Part shown: positions 36,001-45,378 of the stretch, piece by piece
Numbering within the stretch: position 1 is the stretch's first letter
How the letters are laid out: each line of letters starts with the position of its first letter
Source of the DNA: Pseudophaeobacter sp. EL27
GTDB lineage: Bacteria > Pseudomonadota > Alphaproteobacteria > Rhodobacterales > Rhodobacteraceae
Direction of reading: 5' to 3'
Assembly: GCF_900313025.1 (NCBI RefSeq)
Contig: NZ_OMPQ01000016.1
Coordinates: forward strand, 31,843-95,842
DNA: 64,000 bases
Notes under the pieces: model-generated
Databases searched by the model: none
What the model saw: only the letters and a program-made list of their open reading frames with translations
What the model was told of the DNA's origin: nothing
Position numbers and translations under genes: made by a program

Positions 36001-37224
36001 CAGGCACAACTGCGCAGTTATCTGCGGGCGCGCCTGCCCTCTGCGTTGGTGCCAAATGGGCCTATGCAGCTGCCTGAGCTGCCGCTGACACCCAATCACA
36101 AATTGGATCGCCGCCGTCTGCCAGCAATCTCAGCACCACAGGAAGCTGAGGCTGGGCAAGCACCTCGCACAGCTGTAGAGGCACAGATGTTGCAGATCTG
36201 GGAAGAGGTCCTGGGGAAATCTGGCTTTGGCGTCACGGATGATTTCTTTGACATCGGTGGCCACTCGCTGCTGGCTTTGCGGCTGGTGTTGTTGATTGAA
36301 CAGCGCACAGGCGTCAAAATCCCTCTCGCCGAATTGTTCAAATCCGCCACCGTGTCCCACTTGGCGCAGGTCGCGCAGAGCGGTAGTGCTGGTGACGGAT
36401 TGGTGCCCCTTTGGCTGCGCGGTGAGGGGCCACCACTGTGGCTGGTGCATACCGGCGGTGGGATGTTGTGGAACTATCAACCCCTGGTTCAGGCGCTGGC
36501 GCCAGATTTTCCGATCTACGGGTTTGAGGCCAGAGGCCTGTTTGATGGGGCGGAGCCACAGGAGCGTATCGCTGACATGGCCGCGCTGTTCATCTCAAAT
36601 ATGCGCCGTCGCCAGCCCCATGGCCCCTATCGGTTGGCTGGACACTCGTTTGGTGGCCTTGTTGCCTGGGAAATGGCCTGTCAACTGCAGGCGGTGGGTG
36701 CCGAAGTGGCGGGGCTCTGTCTCTTTGACAGCAGCCTGACCCGCCCGGATGACGCTTGGTATGCGGGTCAAACCGATGCCGGTATTGCGGCGCGGGACCT
36801 GTCGCGTGCGGTCCAGATCTTTGCGCGTTTTACAGGCCAGACCCTGGCGCTCGACGAAGGTGATTTGGCGGATCTGCCCATAGCGGAGCAATTAGAGAGC
36901 GCCACAGCACTGATGGCTGCCAGTATTGGTTCGAAACAAGCGGCGCGGCAGATGGTGGAGGGTTTGTTGCGGATCTCAACCTGCCACCGGGCAGCGCGGT
37001 TGGCCTATAGGCCAAGGCCGCTGAGTGTTCCGGTGGTGTTGTTTCAGGCCACCGAGTCTGATCAGGGTGAGGCGGACCAGGATCTGGCGGCGGCTTGGCA
37101 GCACCTCGCCACTGGCGCCTTTGAGGCGCTGGTAATGCCGGGAGATCACGTTACCATGATGGCGCCGCCTCATGTGCAGACATTGGCCCAGACTCTGCAT
37201 CAGGCTCTTAAGCAACAGACCTGA
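33088..37224 (+). CDS. Nonribosomal peptide synthetase, C-A-PCP-TE
   Basis: A 1378-residue terminal module that adds one amino acid and releases the product. Condensation domain: residues about 40-480, motif HHIIGDG at 170-176. Adenylation domain: about 500-1020, A3 FTSGSTGTPK from 652, A5 NLYGPSETT, A8 GRMDDQVKIRGVRVEPGEI, A10 NHKLDR. Carrier: Ser1060 in IGGHSLL. Thioesterase: Ser1187 in GHSFGG, final His in PGDHVTMM. All core motifs are intact. Hand alignment to GrsA gives specificity residues D, V, R, H, F, A, L, L, A, K, which I cannot match to a known substrate. Diaminopropionate is suggested only by the nearby sbnAB genes. It overlaps the preceding carrier remnant by four bases, so the upstream donor module is now lost. 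Confidence 0.92.
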   Translation: MSDLKLRLQDLTPAQRALLLQRLVKREDAKAPLIADPYDLSLAQERWLFQDQLSPKDPAHIIVGALRLRGRLNKAALQQALQRIYDRHAPLRQNFSNATGKARVLQRQNPVLHLVDLFLADQGGSSGDLSLHPAYVASVQTGFDLSQDQLIRIELGQLATDDHLLIFAMHHIIGDGWSLDIFLRELAAGYQSLSQHIEPDLPELAISYSDYVAWQKQRLSGTVLDKSLSYWRDQLADAPRPTNLVSDLPGSQEGERDLTGATVEACLPTSLVEQLTALGQSVGCSLYTTLLTGYFVLLSRLSGQDDLVIGTPVSGRLREEDEPLIGLFLNTLALRVRLEPEMDGTATLRAVNRVVLDGLEHHELPFDRVVQEVAPARNAQDHPLFEMMFNFTPSPPRDFQMGGVNCKFLPPPNHSSAFSSALYISQWQGRLELRLAYQSARYSAQRMRDVLHQYQAVLAQMVAGTDLAIADFDLRGDQTARQKEIQSPVGKLPDQVPVTRQIAIWAEQTPKAVALDWEGGSLNYQEFVARMQAIAADLAQSGAAPGETIAIFAPRGPAQVLAMAAVLEFGGVLMTLDPDLPGERRLVMLEQGRVGRILFGGGLTATQLDWLEGVALPRLEISEVGSEEGADLFAADRFTPPCGARDPAYLVFTSGSTGTPKAILGTAGGLAHFLSWQRDRFAIGPGDRAAQFTGLSFDVLLRDVFASLVSGATLVIPPVGIGPAQVGALDWVEYAEITLLHSVPSILQSWLLNDASGVQLAQLRLAFIAGEPFDATLLHRWQQRFGQGIRLINLYGPSETTLAKFAFELGPEAYEAGQPVGHALPQTRVMVLTAGGKPAAPGEMGEIAISTPFRSLGYFNDPALTEVRFVSCSELGNPSEGEDNIAYLTGDLGWLDPKGLLHVAGRMDDQVKIRGVRVEPGEIAALLEQHPAVAASAVVARRTPTGEQELDAYFVAQAGEIAAAQASTTQMQAQLRSYLRARLPSALVPNGPMQLPELPLTPNHKLDRRRLPAISAPQEAEAGQAPRTAVEAQMLQIWEEVLGKSGFGVTDDFFDIGGHSLLALRLVLLIEQRTGVKIPLAELFKSATVSHLAQVAQSGSAGDGLVPLWLRGEGPPLWLVHTGGGMLWNYQPLVQALAPDFPIYGFEARGLFDGAEPQERIADMAALFISNMRRRQPHGPYRLAGHSFGGLVAWEMACQLQAVGAEVAGLCLFDSSLTRPDDAWYAGQTDAGIAARDLSRAVQIFARFTGQTLALDEGDLADLPIAEQLESATALMAASIGSKQAARQMVEGLLRISTCHRAARLAYRPRPLSVPVVLFQATESDQGEADQDLAAAWQHLATGAFEALVMPGDHVTMMAPPHVQTLAQTLHQALKQQT

Positions 37225-37460
37225 GGCCGTAAGTTCCATCTAGGACCGTGCCTTGTTGTACCCCGGCGCCACTTGGGTATTCCTGAACTTGCTGGATGCG
37301 CGTTTAGGGTATAGATCCAAGACTTGGTCGTGCCACGATCCCCGAGCGCTCTGGTTGGTCGGATATTTCGAAGGTTGCACAGGTTTTTACCAATCCTATG
37401 CTTGGTTTTAGCAGCAGGATGACGATGATTTGTGTAGTAAGTGATTCAAAGGACGGATTG

Positions 37461-38897
37461 ATGATTACCCCCATTCTACTCTGCGGTGGTTCCGGCACCC
37501 GGCTTTGGCCTTTGTCGCGCAAAAGCTATCCAAAACAATTTGTGCCCCTGGTGGGAGATACGACGCTGTTTCAGGCCTCAGCGCAGCGGCTGTCTGGGGC
37601 GGAGTTTGCCGCGCCAATGGTGCTGACCAATTCTGATTTCCGCTTCATCGTTACCGAGCAGCTGACAGGTGTTGGTATTGATCCTGGCGCCATCCTGATC
37701 GAGCCTGCCGGGCGCAACACCGCACCGGCGGTGCTGGCGGCGGCGTTATATTTGGCTCAAAGCGATCCCGAAGCGCTGATGCTGGTGGCGCCTTCTGACC
37801 ATGTGGTGCCCGATGATGCGGCGTTTCGCGCGGCTGTTGCCGCTGGGGCCGAGGCGGCCAACAAAGGCCAGATTGTCACCTTTGGTATCAAACCCACCCA
37901 TGCTGAAACTGGCTATGGCTATCTGGAACTCACCGGGGATCCCGGCGATTTTTCTCCGCGGGCCATTGGTCTGAAACGGTTTGTCGAGAAACCTGATGCG
38001 GCGACGGCTGAGACCATGCTTGCCTCCGGCAATTTCTTGTGGAACGCCGGGATCTTTTTATTCTCGGTCAAAACCATCCTTGCGGCCTTTGCCGCCCATG
38101 CCACGGATCTGGTGGCCCCAGTAGAGGCGGCGATCGAAGCGGGTGAAATTGATCTGGGTTTCTTCCGGCTTGACCCCACAGCCTGGGAGGCGCTGGCTGA
38201 TATTTCGATCGACTATGCGGTTATGGAGAAAGCGGACAACCTGACGGTGGTTCCCTTTGCTGCGGGCTGGTCTGATCTGGGCGGCTGGGACGCGGTCTGG
38301 CGCGAAAGCGAGGCAGATGCCACAGGCGTGGTCACCAGCGGCAATGCCACGGCGATCGACTGTCAGGACAGTTTGCTCCGCTCAGAAGATGACAGCCTGG
38401 CGGTTGTCGGCATTGGCCTGCAGGATGTGATCGCGGTGGCGATGCCGGATGCCGTGTTGGTGGCGGATGCGTCGCGCGCGCAGGATGTGAAACTGGCTGT
38501 GGCCGCCCTCAAGGAAAAAGAGGCCAAGCAGGCCACTGAATTCCCCATGGATCACCGTCCCTGGGGCTGGTTTGAAAGCCTGGCGGTAGGAGAGCGTTTC
38601 CAGGTGAAACGCATTCATGTTCATCCCGGTGCGGCACTGTCTTTGCAAAGCCACCATCACCGATCTGAACATTGGATTGTGGTCGAAGGCACCGCCAAGG
38701 TGACGGTGGATGATGAGGTAAAACTGGTGACTGAGAACCAGTCGGTTTATATTCCGCTTGGCGCGGTGCACCGGATGGAAAACCCTGGAAAACTGCCGAT
38801 GGTTTTGATCGAAGTTCAAACCGGCAGCTACCTTGGTGAGGACGACATCATCCGCTATGAGGACGTCTATGCCCGTGGCCAGGGGGCCAAAGGCTAG
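37461..38897 (+). CDS. manC: Mannose-1-phosphate guanylyltransferase / mannose-6-phosphate isomerase
   Basis: Bifunctional enzyme making GDP-mannose for surface polysaccharide. The N-terminal nucleotidyltransferase starts with LLCGGSGTRLWPLSRKSYPKQF and has FVEKPDAATAETMLASGNFLWNAGIFLF; the C-terminal cupin-type isomerase domain holds HRPWGWFESL, VKRIHVHPGAALSLQSHHHRSEHWIVVEGTA and the PLGAVHRMENPG segment. The ATG at 37461 (MITPILLCGGSG) is used; a longer frame upstream is not family-like. Length 478 residues is normal. No polysaccharide genes are adjacent apart from the distant epimerase. Confidence 0.92.
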   Translation: MITPILLCGGSGTRLWPLSRKSYPKQFVPLVGDTTLFQASAQRLSGAEFAAPMVLTNSDFRFIVTEQLTGVGIDPGAILIEPAGRNTAPAVLAAALYLAQSDPEALMLVAPSDHVVPDDAAFRAAVAAGAEAANKGQIVTFGIKPTHAETGYGYLELTGDPGDFSPRAIGLKRFVEKPDAATAETMLASGNFLWNAGIFLFSVKTILAAFAAHATDLVAPVEAAIEAGEIDLGFFRLDPTAWEALADISIDYAVMEKADNLTVVPFAAGWSDLGGWDAVWRESEADATGVVTSGNATAIDCQDSLLRSEDDSLAVVGIGLQDVIAVAMPDAVLVADASRAQDVKLAVAALKEKEAKQATEFPMDHRPWGWFESLAVGERFQVKRIHVHPGAALSLQSHHHRSEHWIVVEGTAKVTVDDEVKLVTENQSVYIPLGAVHRMENPGKLPMVLIEVQTGSYLGEDDIIRYEDVYARGQGAKG

Positions 38898-39018
38898 CTC
38901 CGCCAAAGCAACCACATGTAGCGAATGAGGCGACTGCCCTGGCGTAGCTCTCCTTAATGTTGTTGTTTTGGCAGCTGCAACAGCTGCGGTTCCTTGGTAC
39001 GGCTTTGATGGGCGGATC

Positions 39019-40737
39019 TCACCAGTCGAGAATCTCTGGCAACATGCGCCCGGTTGTCCCCGATGGCAGCCGGGTGCGGGCATAGGCAGCAATTGTGGGC
39101 GCCACATCAACGGTTTGGACCTTGCGTTGGATTGTCTGAGTGCGGATGCCCGGCCCCATAAAGAAGAGTGGAACATGCCGATCATAGGCATAGGGAGAGC
39201 CATGCTGTGAAGCCCCCGCCAATGGATTCGGGTCTTTCATGAACCAACCGGGAGAGAGAATTGGGTAGAGATCCCCGGATCGCGATGGCAGGAAATTGGC
39301 CGTAACGGCCCGTCCCAGATGGGTATCGGGCAGGTTGCCCAGTGCGATGCGCTGCTTTTCAAAAACCCAGGCCACCCCCAGCATGCCGCGCAGGGTGGTG
39401 GCAATCAGTGCCTCAGCCTCTGCCGGGTCCGCACCTGCAGCCTGCAAAAGGTTATGATTCAGATAAATCCAAGGTGAGGTATAGCTGCTGATGGGGGCAC
39501 TGATACCATGGGCCATCTTAAAACCCTGAATGGCAGGTGTTTGTTCTACCTGGTCATAATCAAACAGCTGCAACTGGGTGCGCACCCGTGCATTCATATA
39601 GGCCGGCACCTCGGTGGCGCCGTGATCAGCAGAGAGAACCACCAGGGTGTTGTCCAATCCCACCACCTGGTCCAGATGGTGGAAAAAATCAGCCAATTGC
39701 GCATCCAGCCGCTTGAGGTTGTCTTCGGCCTCCAGCGATGAAGGGCCAAAGGTATGGCCAATATAGTCGACGGAGTTCAGGCTGATTGCCAGGTAATCGG
39801 TCACCTCATCCTGGCCAAGCTGCTCCCCGGCAATCAGCGCCTTGGTAAAACTGAGGGTCAGCTCATCCGCCGCAGGTGAGGTCTCCAGAAAGGCCTGGTA
39901 ATACCCATTTGATGGATCCGGGTAGAGATGTTCGGAAAATACAATGCCCCATCCGGGATAGTCTTTTTCCCAGGCCTGGTCATCAAAATCAGCAAAACTA
40001 TAGGTGGCCTCAGGGTACAAGAGCTCCCATCCTGACCCGGCATAGCTTTCGGGCAATTGTCTGGCCGTCCAATCCTGATGCCACTGCGGATAGGTCTGGA
40101 GGTAGAAGACAGAGCTGAGAAATGTGGATTTGTCGGTGTTGTACCAATAGGCCGTGCCGGCATGACCAGTCGCGCCAATGGCGGCGCGGTCTTTCATGGA
40201 GACCCCAAAGACCTTGGCCTGCGCGCCGCGGGACAGGCGAATTTCATCACCAATCGTGGTCACCAGCAGATCCCGGGGAGAGCGACCATCCTCTGGCGGT
40301 GACTGGCTGCCATCTGGGTAAAGCAGCGGCGAATTATCGTCCTGGGTGGCAAAGTGCAGCGCATCTGAGACATCCAGCACGATGCCCTCGCTCTTTGGGT
40401 TGTCCGGGTTATGTTCAGTTCTTGGAAGCTGGGCGTCGAGAAAATTGTTGCCGATCAACCCATGTACCGCCGGGTCTGCGCCTGTTGACAGCGTTGTATG
40501 CCCGACAACTGTTTCCGTATTGGCGTGGCGATGTTCTGCGTCCCTAAACCAGGTGCCATTACTCATGAGACGCTGAAATCCGCCTTCGGTGAAACCTGTG
40601 GAGAACCGCTCCAACAGGTCAGCTCTGAGTTGGTCGACAGTAATCTGGACGATCAGTTTTGGCGGTAGTTCTCGCCCCTGGGCAGACAGTTGAGTTGATG
40701 CAAACAGCAGGCCAGAGACCAAAAGTATGAGGCGCAT
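39019..40737 (-). CDS. Secreted alkaline phosphatase-superfamily enzyme (PafA-like)
   Basis: A 572-residue exported hydrolase with signal peptide (ILLVSGLLFASTQLSA). Metal and nucleophile residues of the nucleotide pyrophosphatase/phosphodiesterase superfamily are present: QITVDQLRAD (metal Asp), NTETVVGHTTLSTGADPAVHGLIGN (nucleophile Thr), DYIGHTFGPSS (Asp/His), LSADHGATEVP (Asp-His) and a late His in YDRHVPLFF. The order matches the PafA-type broad phosphomonoesterases that release phosphate from organic phosphate. It stands alone, 153 bases after arsJ on the same strand. A Pho box was not found. Confidence 0.78.
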   Translation of the reverse strand: MRLILLVSGLLFASTQLSAQGRELPPKLIVQITVDQLRADLLERFSTGFTEGGFQRLMSNGTWFRDAEHRHANTETVVGHTTLSTGADPAVHGLIGNNFLDAQLPRTEHNPDNPKSEGIVLDVSDALHFATQDDNSPLLYPDGSQSPPEDGRSPRDLLVTTIGDEIRLSRGAQAKVFGVSMKDRAAIGATGHAGTAYWYNTDKSTFLSSVFYLQTYPQWHQDWTARQLPESYAGSGWELLYPEATYSFADFDDQAWEKDYPGWGIVFSEHLYPDPSNGYYQAFLETSPAADELTLSFTKALIAGEQLGQDEVTDYLAISLNSVDYIGHTFGPSSLEAEDNLKRLDAQLADFFHHLDQVVGLDNTLVVLSADHGATEVPAYMNARVRTQLQLFDYDQVEQTPAIQGFKMAHGISAPISSYTSPWIYLNHNLLQAAGADPAEAEALIATTLRGMLGVAWVFEKQRIALGNLPDTHLGRAVTANFLPSRSGDLYPILSPGWFMKDPNPLAGASQHGSPYAYDRHVPLFFMGPGIRTQTIQRKVQTVDVAPTIAAYARTRLPSGTTGRMLPEILDW

Positions 40738-40890
40738 AGTTTTTCCAATCTATAGGAATCCCAAGCAGGTATGGCCTACAATACCATTGCGCGTTTCAAA
40801 TTTGCAAATACTCGTTTAGGTATAGTTGATTTTGCACGGTTTTGCCGCGCGCAAAGGGGTAAGTCGACAGATGGAAGCCTGGTCACTTTG

Positions 40891-42168
40891 CTAAATGACC
40901 GGGCCTTTAGGTGTTTTATCCTGCAACTGACCAGCGGCGAGGGCGCTTAGGGCGACCATGGTGGCTGCTGTGCCAAGACAGGCGGTCAAACCCCCCAGTT
41001 GATAGGTCAATCCGGACAAGACAGTGCCCATCAAACGCCCTGCCGCGTTGGCCATGTAGTAGAATCCGACGTCCATGGTCACCCGTTCGGCCTTGGTGAA
41101 GGCCAGGATCAGGTAGGAATGCAACGAGGAATTCACCGCAAAGATGGCGCCAAAAACCAGCAATCCAGCGATCAGCGTCATGGTGAGCCAAGGGGCAGGC
41201 CCATCGGAGACCAGCAATGCCAGTGCAAGGGCCGCGGGCACGGCCATCAACAACAAGGCCCATGTGCGGGCGCTGCCTATCAGCTGGACCTCGGAGCGGG
41301 AGGCGGCCTTTAGGATGCGTGGCGCGCTGGCCTGCACGATCCCGTAGAGGATCGTCCAGATGGCCATGAAGCTGCCGATCAGGAAAAATGCCGCGCGGTT
41401 GCCCTCTTCGGTGCCGTCAGAGAACACCGCGTAAAAATAGATCGGGATGCCAACCACAAACCAGATGTCGCGGGCGCCAAACAGAAAGACCCGCGCTGCC
41501 GACAGCCAGTTCACATTGCGCGACTCGGAGAACACCTCGGAGAACTTTGCGCCTTTGCGACCTCTTGGCAGGCCCGGCGGCATGGCGATGATCAGGCTGA
41601 ACAGGATCAGGCCGAGGATCAGGGCCATGCCCAAGACGGCCGTCATGAAGCCAAAGCTCGCCAAGAGGCCGGCACCAAGCAGAAAGCCCATGCCCTTGAT
41701 CGCGTTCTTTGACCCGGTCAGAACCGCCACCCAGCGAAACAGCCCATCACCCGTTGAAGGCGCCAGCAGTTTGACCGCCGATTTTGACGACATCTTGGCC
41801 AGATCCTTGGCCACACCGGACAGGCCCTGCACCAGCATGACAAAGACAACCGTGGTGGCGATTTGCCAGTTCGGGTCCAGTTGTGTCAGCGCCAGCAGCG
41901 CAACAATCTGTAGTGACAATCCGGCATAAAGCGTTGAGGTCAGGCCAAACCTGGCGGCAATCCAGCCTGCAGAGAGATTGGTCGCCATGCCAGCGATCTC
42001 ATACAGAACAAAAAGATAGGCCAGCTGCACCGGCGAGAACCCCATGGCGTGGAAATCCAGCAGGATCAGCATCCGGAGGGCGCCATCCGTCAACATGAAG
42101 GCCCAGTAGGCGGAGGTCACAGCAAAATAGGCGGGAAGGCCCTGTGCCGGTGCTGGGGCCTGTGTCAC
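40891..42168 (-). CDS. arsJ: Organoarsenical efflux MFS transporter ArsJ
   Basis: Major facilitator protein of 425 residues with 12 helices. ArsJ exports 1-arseno-3-phosphoglycerate, the product of arsenate use by the GAPDH encoded just upstream. Family text includes [44 protein letters not shown] and [18 protein letters not shown]. The start is GTG 42168, overlapping the GAPDH stop by four bases (GTGA). This GAPDH-ArsJ pairing is diagnostic. Confidence 0.93.
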   Translation of the reverse strand: MTQAPAPAQGLPAYFAVTSAYWAFMLTDGALRMLILLDFHAMGFSPVQLAYLFVLYEIAGMATNLSAGWIAARFGLTSTLYAGLSLQIVALLALTQLDPNWQIATTVVFVMLVQGLSGVAKDLAKMSSKSAVKLLAPSTGDGLFRWVAVLTGSKNAIKGMGFLLGAGLLASFGFMTAVLGMALILGLILFSLIIAMPPGLPRGRKGAKFSEVFSESRNVNWLSAARVFLFGARDIWFVVGIPIYFYAVFSDGTEEGNRAAFFLIGSFMAIWTILYGIVQASAPRILKAASRSEVQLIGSARTWALLLMAVPAALALALLVSDGPAPWLTMTLIAGLLVFGAIFAVNSSLHSYLILAFTKAERVTMDVGFYYMANAAGRLMGTVLSGLTYQLGGLTACLGTAATMVALSALAAGQLQDKTPKGPVI

Positions 42169-43166
42169 AGCTGATTCCCAACCATGCGGGCCACATCCAC
42201 TAGACGATAGGCATAGCCCATCTCATTGTCATACCAGGCGTAGATTTTCACCTGGGTGCCGTTCACAACCATGGTGGAGGGCGCATCAATGATACTGGAG
42301 CGCTGATCATTGGTGTAATCAGTTGAGACCAGCGGCCGGGTTTCATAGCCGAGGATGCCTTTGAGCGAGCCTTGCTCAGAGGCGGCTTTGAACAGGGCGT
42401 TGACCTCCTCTGCGCTGGTTTCACGCTCGACCTCAAAGACGCAATCGGTGATCGATGCATTGAGCAGGGGCACTCGTACAGCGTGGCCGTTCAGCTTGCC
42501 GGTGAGCTCGGGGTAGATCAGCGTGATCGCGGTGGCGCTGCCTGTGGTGGTGGGGATCAGATTGGTCAGGGCTGAGCGCGCCCGGCGCAGATCCTTGGCG
42601 GGGCGGTCCACGATGGTCTGGGTATTGGTCACGTCATGGATGGTGGTGATGGAGCCATGTTTGATGCCGAGGTTTTCATGGATCACCTTGACCACAGGCG
42701 CCAGGCAATTGGTGGTACAGCTGGCGGCGGTCACGATCCGATGGCGGTCAGGTTCATAGATGTCGTCATTGACGCCAACAACGATATTAGCCGCATCACC
42801 ATCCTTGACCGGGGCTGAAACCACCACCTTTTTGACACCTGCTTCAAAATAGGGCGCCAGCTTGGCTTCGGTTTTGAACACACCAGTGCAGTCGATCACC
42901 ACATCAACGCCCGCCAGTGGCAGATCCTCAAGGCGGCCTTCGCAATAGGTGGGTAGGCGGGTGCCATTGATGGTGATGGAGTCGTCGTCATGGCTGAATT
43001 CTGCGTCCCAGCGGCCATGCACCGAGTCAAACTCCAGCAAATGCGCGTGCATCTCAGGGGAGCCAACCGCGTCGTTGATCCAGGCGATATCTGCGCCGCT
43101 GTCGACCAGAGGTTTCAGCGCGAGCTTGCCCATTCGGCCCAGGCCGTTCAATGCATAGGTGGTCAT
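42165..43166 (-). CDS. ArsJ-associated glyceraldehyde-3-phosphate dehydrogenase
   Basis: Converts glyceraldehyde-3-phosphate with arsenate into 1-arseno-3-phosphoglycerate, which ArsJ expels. The protein (333 residues from ATG 43166, [17 protein letters not shown]) has the NAD motif NGLGRMG, the catalytic Cys in [10 protein letters not shown], and [14 protein letters not shown] near the end. The opening differs from glycolytic GAPDH (INGFGRIGR), as in the ArsJ-linked group. It begins eight bases after the ArsR-ArsC gene, and the longer open frame upstream is only overlap with that gene. Confidence 0.93.
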   Translation of the reverse strand: MTTYALNGLGRMGKLALKPLVDSGADIAWINDAVGSPEMHAHLLEFDSVHGRWDAEFSHDDDSITINGTRLPTYCEGRLEDLPLAGVDVVIDCTGVFKTEAKLAPYFEAGVKKVVVSAPVKDGDAANIVVGVNDDIYEPDRHRIVTAASCTTNCLAPVVKVIHENLGIKHGSITTIHDVTNTQTIVDRPAKDLRRARSALTNLIPTTTGSATAITLIYPELTGKLNGHAVRVPLLNASITDCVFEVERETSAEEVNALFKAASEQGSLKGILGYETRPLVSTDYTNDQRSSIIDAPSTMVVNGTQVKIYAWYDNEMGYAYRLVDVARMVGNQL

Positions 43167-43174
43167 GACTAATC

Positions 43175-44008
43175 CTACTCGGAAATGCGCGCGATCTCGT
43201 CGACGGCGCTTTGAAGGGAAATTTGGTCGAGCTGTTCGATCGGCAGGGCGGCAAACCCTTGCAAACGGTGGTTCAGCACGCCGTAGGCTTGATGAAAAGC
43301 GAGGCTTTTTTCGGCATCGGTGCCCGTGGCCTTGACCGGATCGGGCATCCCCCAATGGGCACTGATGGGCTGGCCATCCCAGGTCGGACATTCCTCATTC
43401 GCCGCCTGATCACAAACGGTGAAGACAAAGTCGAACTCCGGGGCGCCCTCGCCGATGAACTCCTCGACATTCTTGGACCGTAAGGCGCTGGTATCATGAC
43501 CCTTGGCCTTGAGCATCTCAACCGCGATGGGGTTGAGGCTCGATTGCTGCTGCGTCCCGGCAGAAAAGACCTGAAACCGGTCTTGGCCTTTGGAACTCAG
43601 AATGGCCTCGGCAAAAATGGAGCGGGCGGAATTGCCCGTACAGATGAAGAGAACGTTGTACTTACGGTCTGCCATTTGGTGTTCCTTTGGTGCCGCAAAG
43701 GGCTGGTAGGATGTGCACAAATCCGGGCGGCCCCGACAGCAATCCAGAAACAGGGAGTCCAGCGTTTCGCGGGTGGTCGCCATGTTGATCTGGTACCGCA
43801 GCCAGGTGCCTTCCCGGGTTTTGGTCACCAGATCTGCCTGCATTAAAGCAGAAAGATATGACGATAATGTGCTGGCCTTGATGTCCAAGGCAGCGCTGAT
43901 CTCCCCGGCAGGAACCTGATCGGGGTAGCGGCGCATCAGCAACCGAAACACCGCGAGGCGCTGGGGATGTCCTAGAATGGACAGGCGGAGGGGAATCATT
44001 TCTTCCAT
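43175..44008 (-). CDS. ArsR repressor fused to ArsC arsenate reductase
   Basis: One 277-residue protein with two domains. Residues 1-100 are an ArsR/SmtB winged helix ([41 protein letters not shown]) with a C-terminal cysteine group Cys90, Cys91, Cys98, like the As(III) site of the Acidithiobacillus-type ArsR. Residues 113-277 are a low-molecular-weight-phosphatase-type ArsC: P-loop CTGNSAR at 123-129 and redox-pair cysteines in [15 protein letters not shown]. Sensor and detoxifying enzyme are thus produced together. First gene of the gapdh-arsJ operon; a palindrome at 44009-44028 touches its start codon. ATG 43999 is an alternative start. Confidence 0.92.
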   Translation of the reverse strand: MEEMIPLRLSILGHPQRLAVFRLLMRRYPDQVPAGEISAALDIKASTLSSYLSALMQADLVTKTREGTWLRYQINMATTRETLDSLFLDCCRGRPDLCTSYQPFAAPKEHQMADRKYNVLFICTGNSARSIFAEAILSSKGQDRFQVFSAGTQQQSSLNPIAVEMLKAKGHDTSALRSKNVEEFIGEGAPEFDFVFTVCDQAANEECPTWDGQPISAHWGMPDPVKATGTDAEKSLAFHQAYGVLNHRLQGFAALPIEQLDQISLQSAVDEIARISE

Positions 44009-44028
44009 ATTTCACGTATTATCGAAAT
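44009..44028. promoter_or_regulatory. Putative ArsR operator
   Basis: ATTTC, ten bases, GAAAT with partial inner symmetry (ATTTCACG / CGAAAT), directly adjacent to the ATG of the arsR-arsC gene. ArsR sites are commonly such AT-rich inverted repeats. Its contact with the start codon suggests a very short or absent 5' leader. Confidence 0.55.
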
Positions 44029-44103
44029 AAAGAATTTCTGGCAACAGTGGTGATGGCAAAACTGTAGGGATTTTGCCCTTTGGCAGTTTTGCGGGGAGGT
44101 TAT

Positions 44104-45153
44104 TTAGCGGGGCTCGGGGAACCTGCTGCGTGTGCGATTGGCAAAGGCCACCAGCGACAACATCACCGGGACCTCGACCAAAACACCGACAACCGTGGCC
44201 AGAGCAGCGCCGGAATGCAGGCCAAACAGGCTGATTGCCACGGCAACGGCCAGCTCAAAGAAGTTTGAGGTGGCAATCATCGCGCAGGGGGCGGCAATGC
44301 GGTGGGGCACCTTCAGTACATGGGCGGCGCCATAGGCAAGGGCAAACATGCCGTAGCTCTGGATCAGGATCGGCACCGCAATCAGGGCGATGACCATGGG
44401 CTTGGCCAGCAGAACCTCGCCCTGCAATCCAAACAGGATGACCACGGTGGCGATTAGGCCGATGACGGAGAGCGGTTTGACGCGGGCCATAAAGGCATCA
44501 ATCGCCACTTGCGAGCCCAGAATGCGCCGGGTGATCAGACCCGCAATCAAGGGCAGCACCACATAGAGCAGGGTGGCCAGAACCAGGGTGGACCAAGGCA
44601 CTGCGATCTCTGTCACGCCCAGCAGAAAGGCCACGATCGGGGCAAAGGCTACCACCATGATCAGGTCATTGACCGAGACCTGCACCAGCGTATAGGTGGC
44701 ATCCCCACGGGTGAGCTGTGACCAGACAAACACCATGGCAGTACAGGGCGCGGCGCCCAGCAGGATCAGCCCGGCGGTGTATTGCGCCGCATCTTCCGGT
44801 GCAATCCAGGGCGCAAACACAGTGTCAAAGAACAGCACGGCGAGGAAGGCCATGGTGAACGGTTTGATCAGCCAATTGACCACCAGTGTCACCACCAGCC
44901 CTTTGGGCTGACGGGCAACGCCGGACACCGTGCCAAAATCAACACCCACCATCATCGGGTAGACCATGGCCCAGATCAGCACCGCCACAACCAGATTGAT
45001 CGAATAGATCTCTGCGGCGGCGATGGCATTGACCAGACCCGGGGCAAATGACCCAAAGGCAATGCCTGCCACCATCGCCAATGCGATCCAGACGGTTAGG
45101 TACCGTTCAAAAAAGCCCATTGCACTGTCGGTGGGGGCTGGGGTGCTGGTCAT
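44104..45153 (-). CDS. acr3: Arsenite efflux permease Acr3
   Basis: Ten-helix arsenite/H+ exporter of the BART superfamily, 349 residues from ATG 45153, which has AAAGGA upstream. Motifs: [52 protein letters not shown] with the essential Cys of the APCTAMV motif, and [18 protein letters not shown]. It lies 95 bases upstream of the arsR-arsC gene on the same strand; the operator between them suggests separate promoters within one locus. It handles the arsenite that ArsC makes. Confidence 0.94.
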   Translation of the reverse strand: MTSTPAPTDSAMGFFERYLTVWIALAMVAGIAFGSFAPGLVNAIAAAEIYSINLVVAVLIWAMVYPMMVGVDFGTVSGVARQPKGLVVTLVVNWLIKPFTMAFLAVLFFDTVFAPWIAPEDAAQYTAGLILLGAAPCTAMVFVWSQLTRGDATYTLVQVSVNDLIMVVAFAPIVAFLLGVTEIAVPWSTLVLATLLYVVLPLIAGLITRRILGSQVAIDAFMARVKPLSVIGLIATVVILFGLQGEVLLAKPMVIALIAVPILIQSYGMFALAYGAAHVLKVPHRIAAPCAMIATSNFFELAVAVAISLFGLHSGAALATVVGVLVEVPVMLSLVAFANRTRSRFPEPR

Positions 45154-45378
45154 GAGCGGCATCCTTTGGGGCCTTGGCCAGCTGAGGGCTGCCCGTTTCA
45201 TTGCGCAGTCCGAATACAGGCATGAGAGGTCTAAACCAAGTTTGTTGTAGGCTCTGGTGCAAATTTCCTCAGCGAGGGTGTCAAATTAGTGTTCGGCCTT
45301 AAAGGGCTATATGGCTGGGGGGAGGAATGGCCTAGGGGCGGGTGCCTCTTGTATCAGTGGAGGCACCCGCGATTGTTT

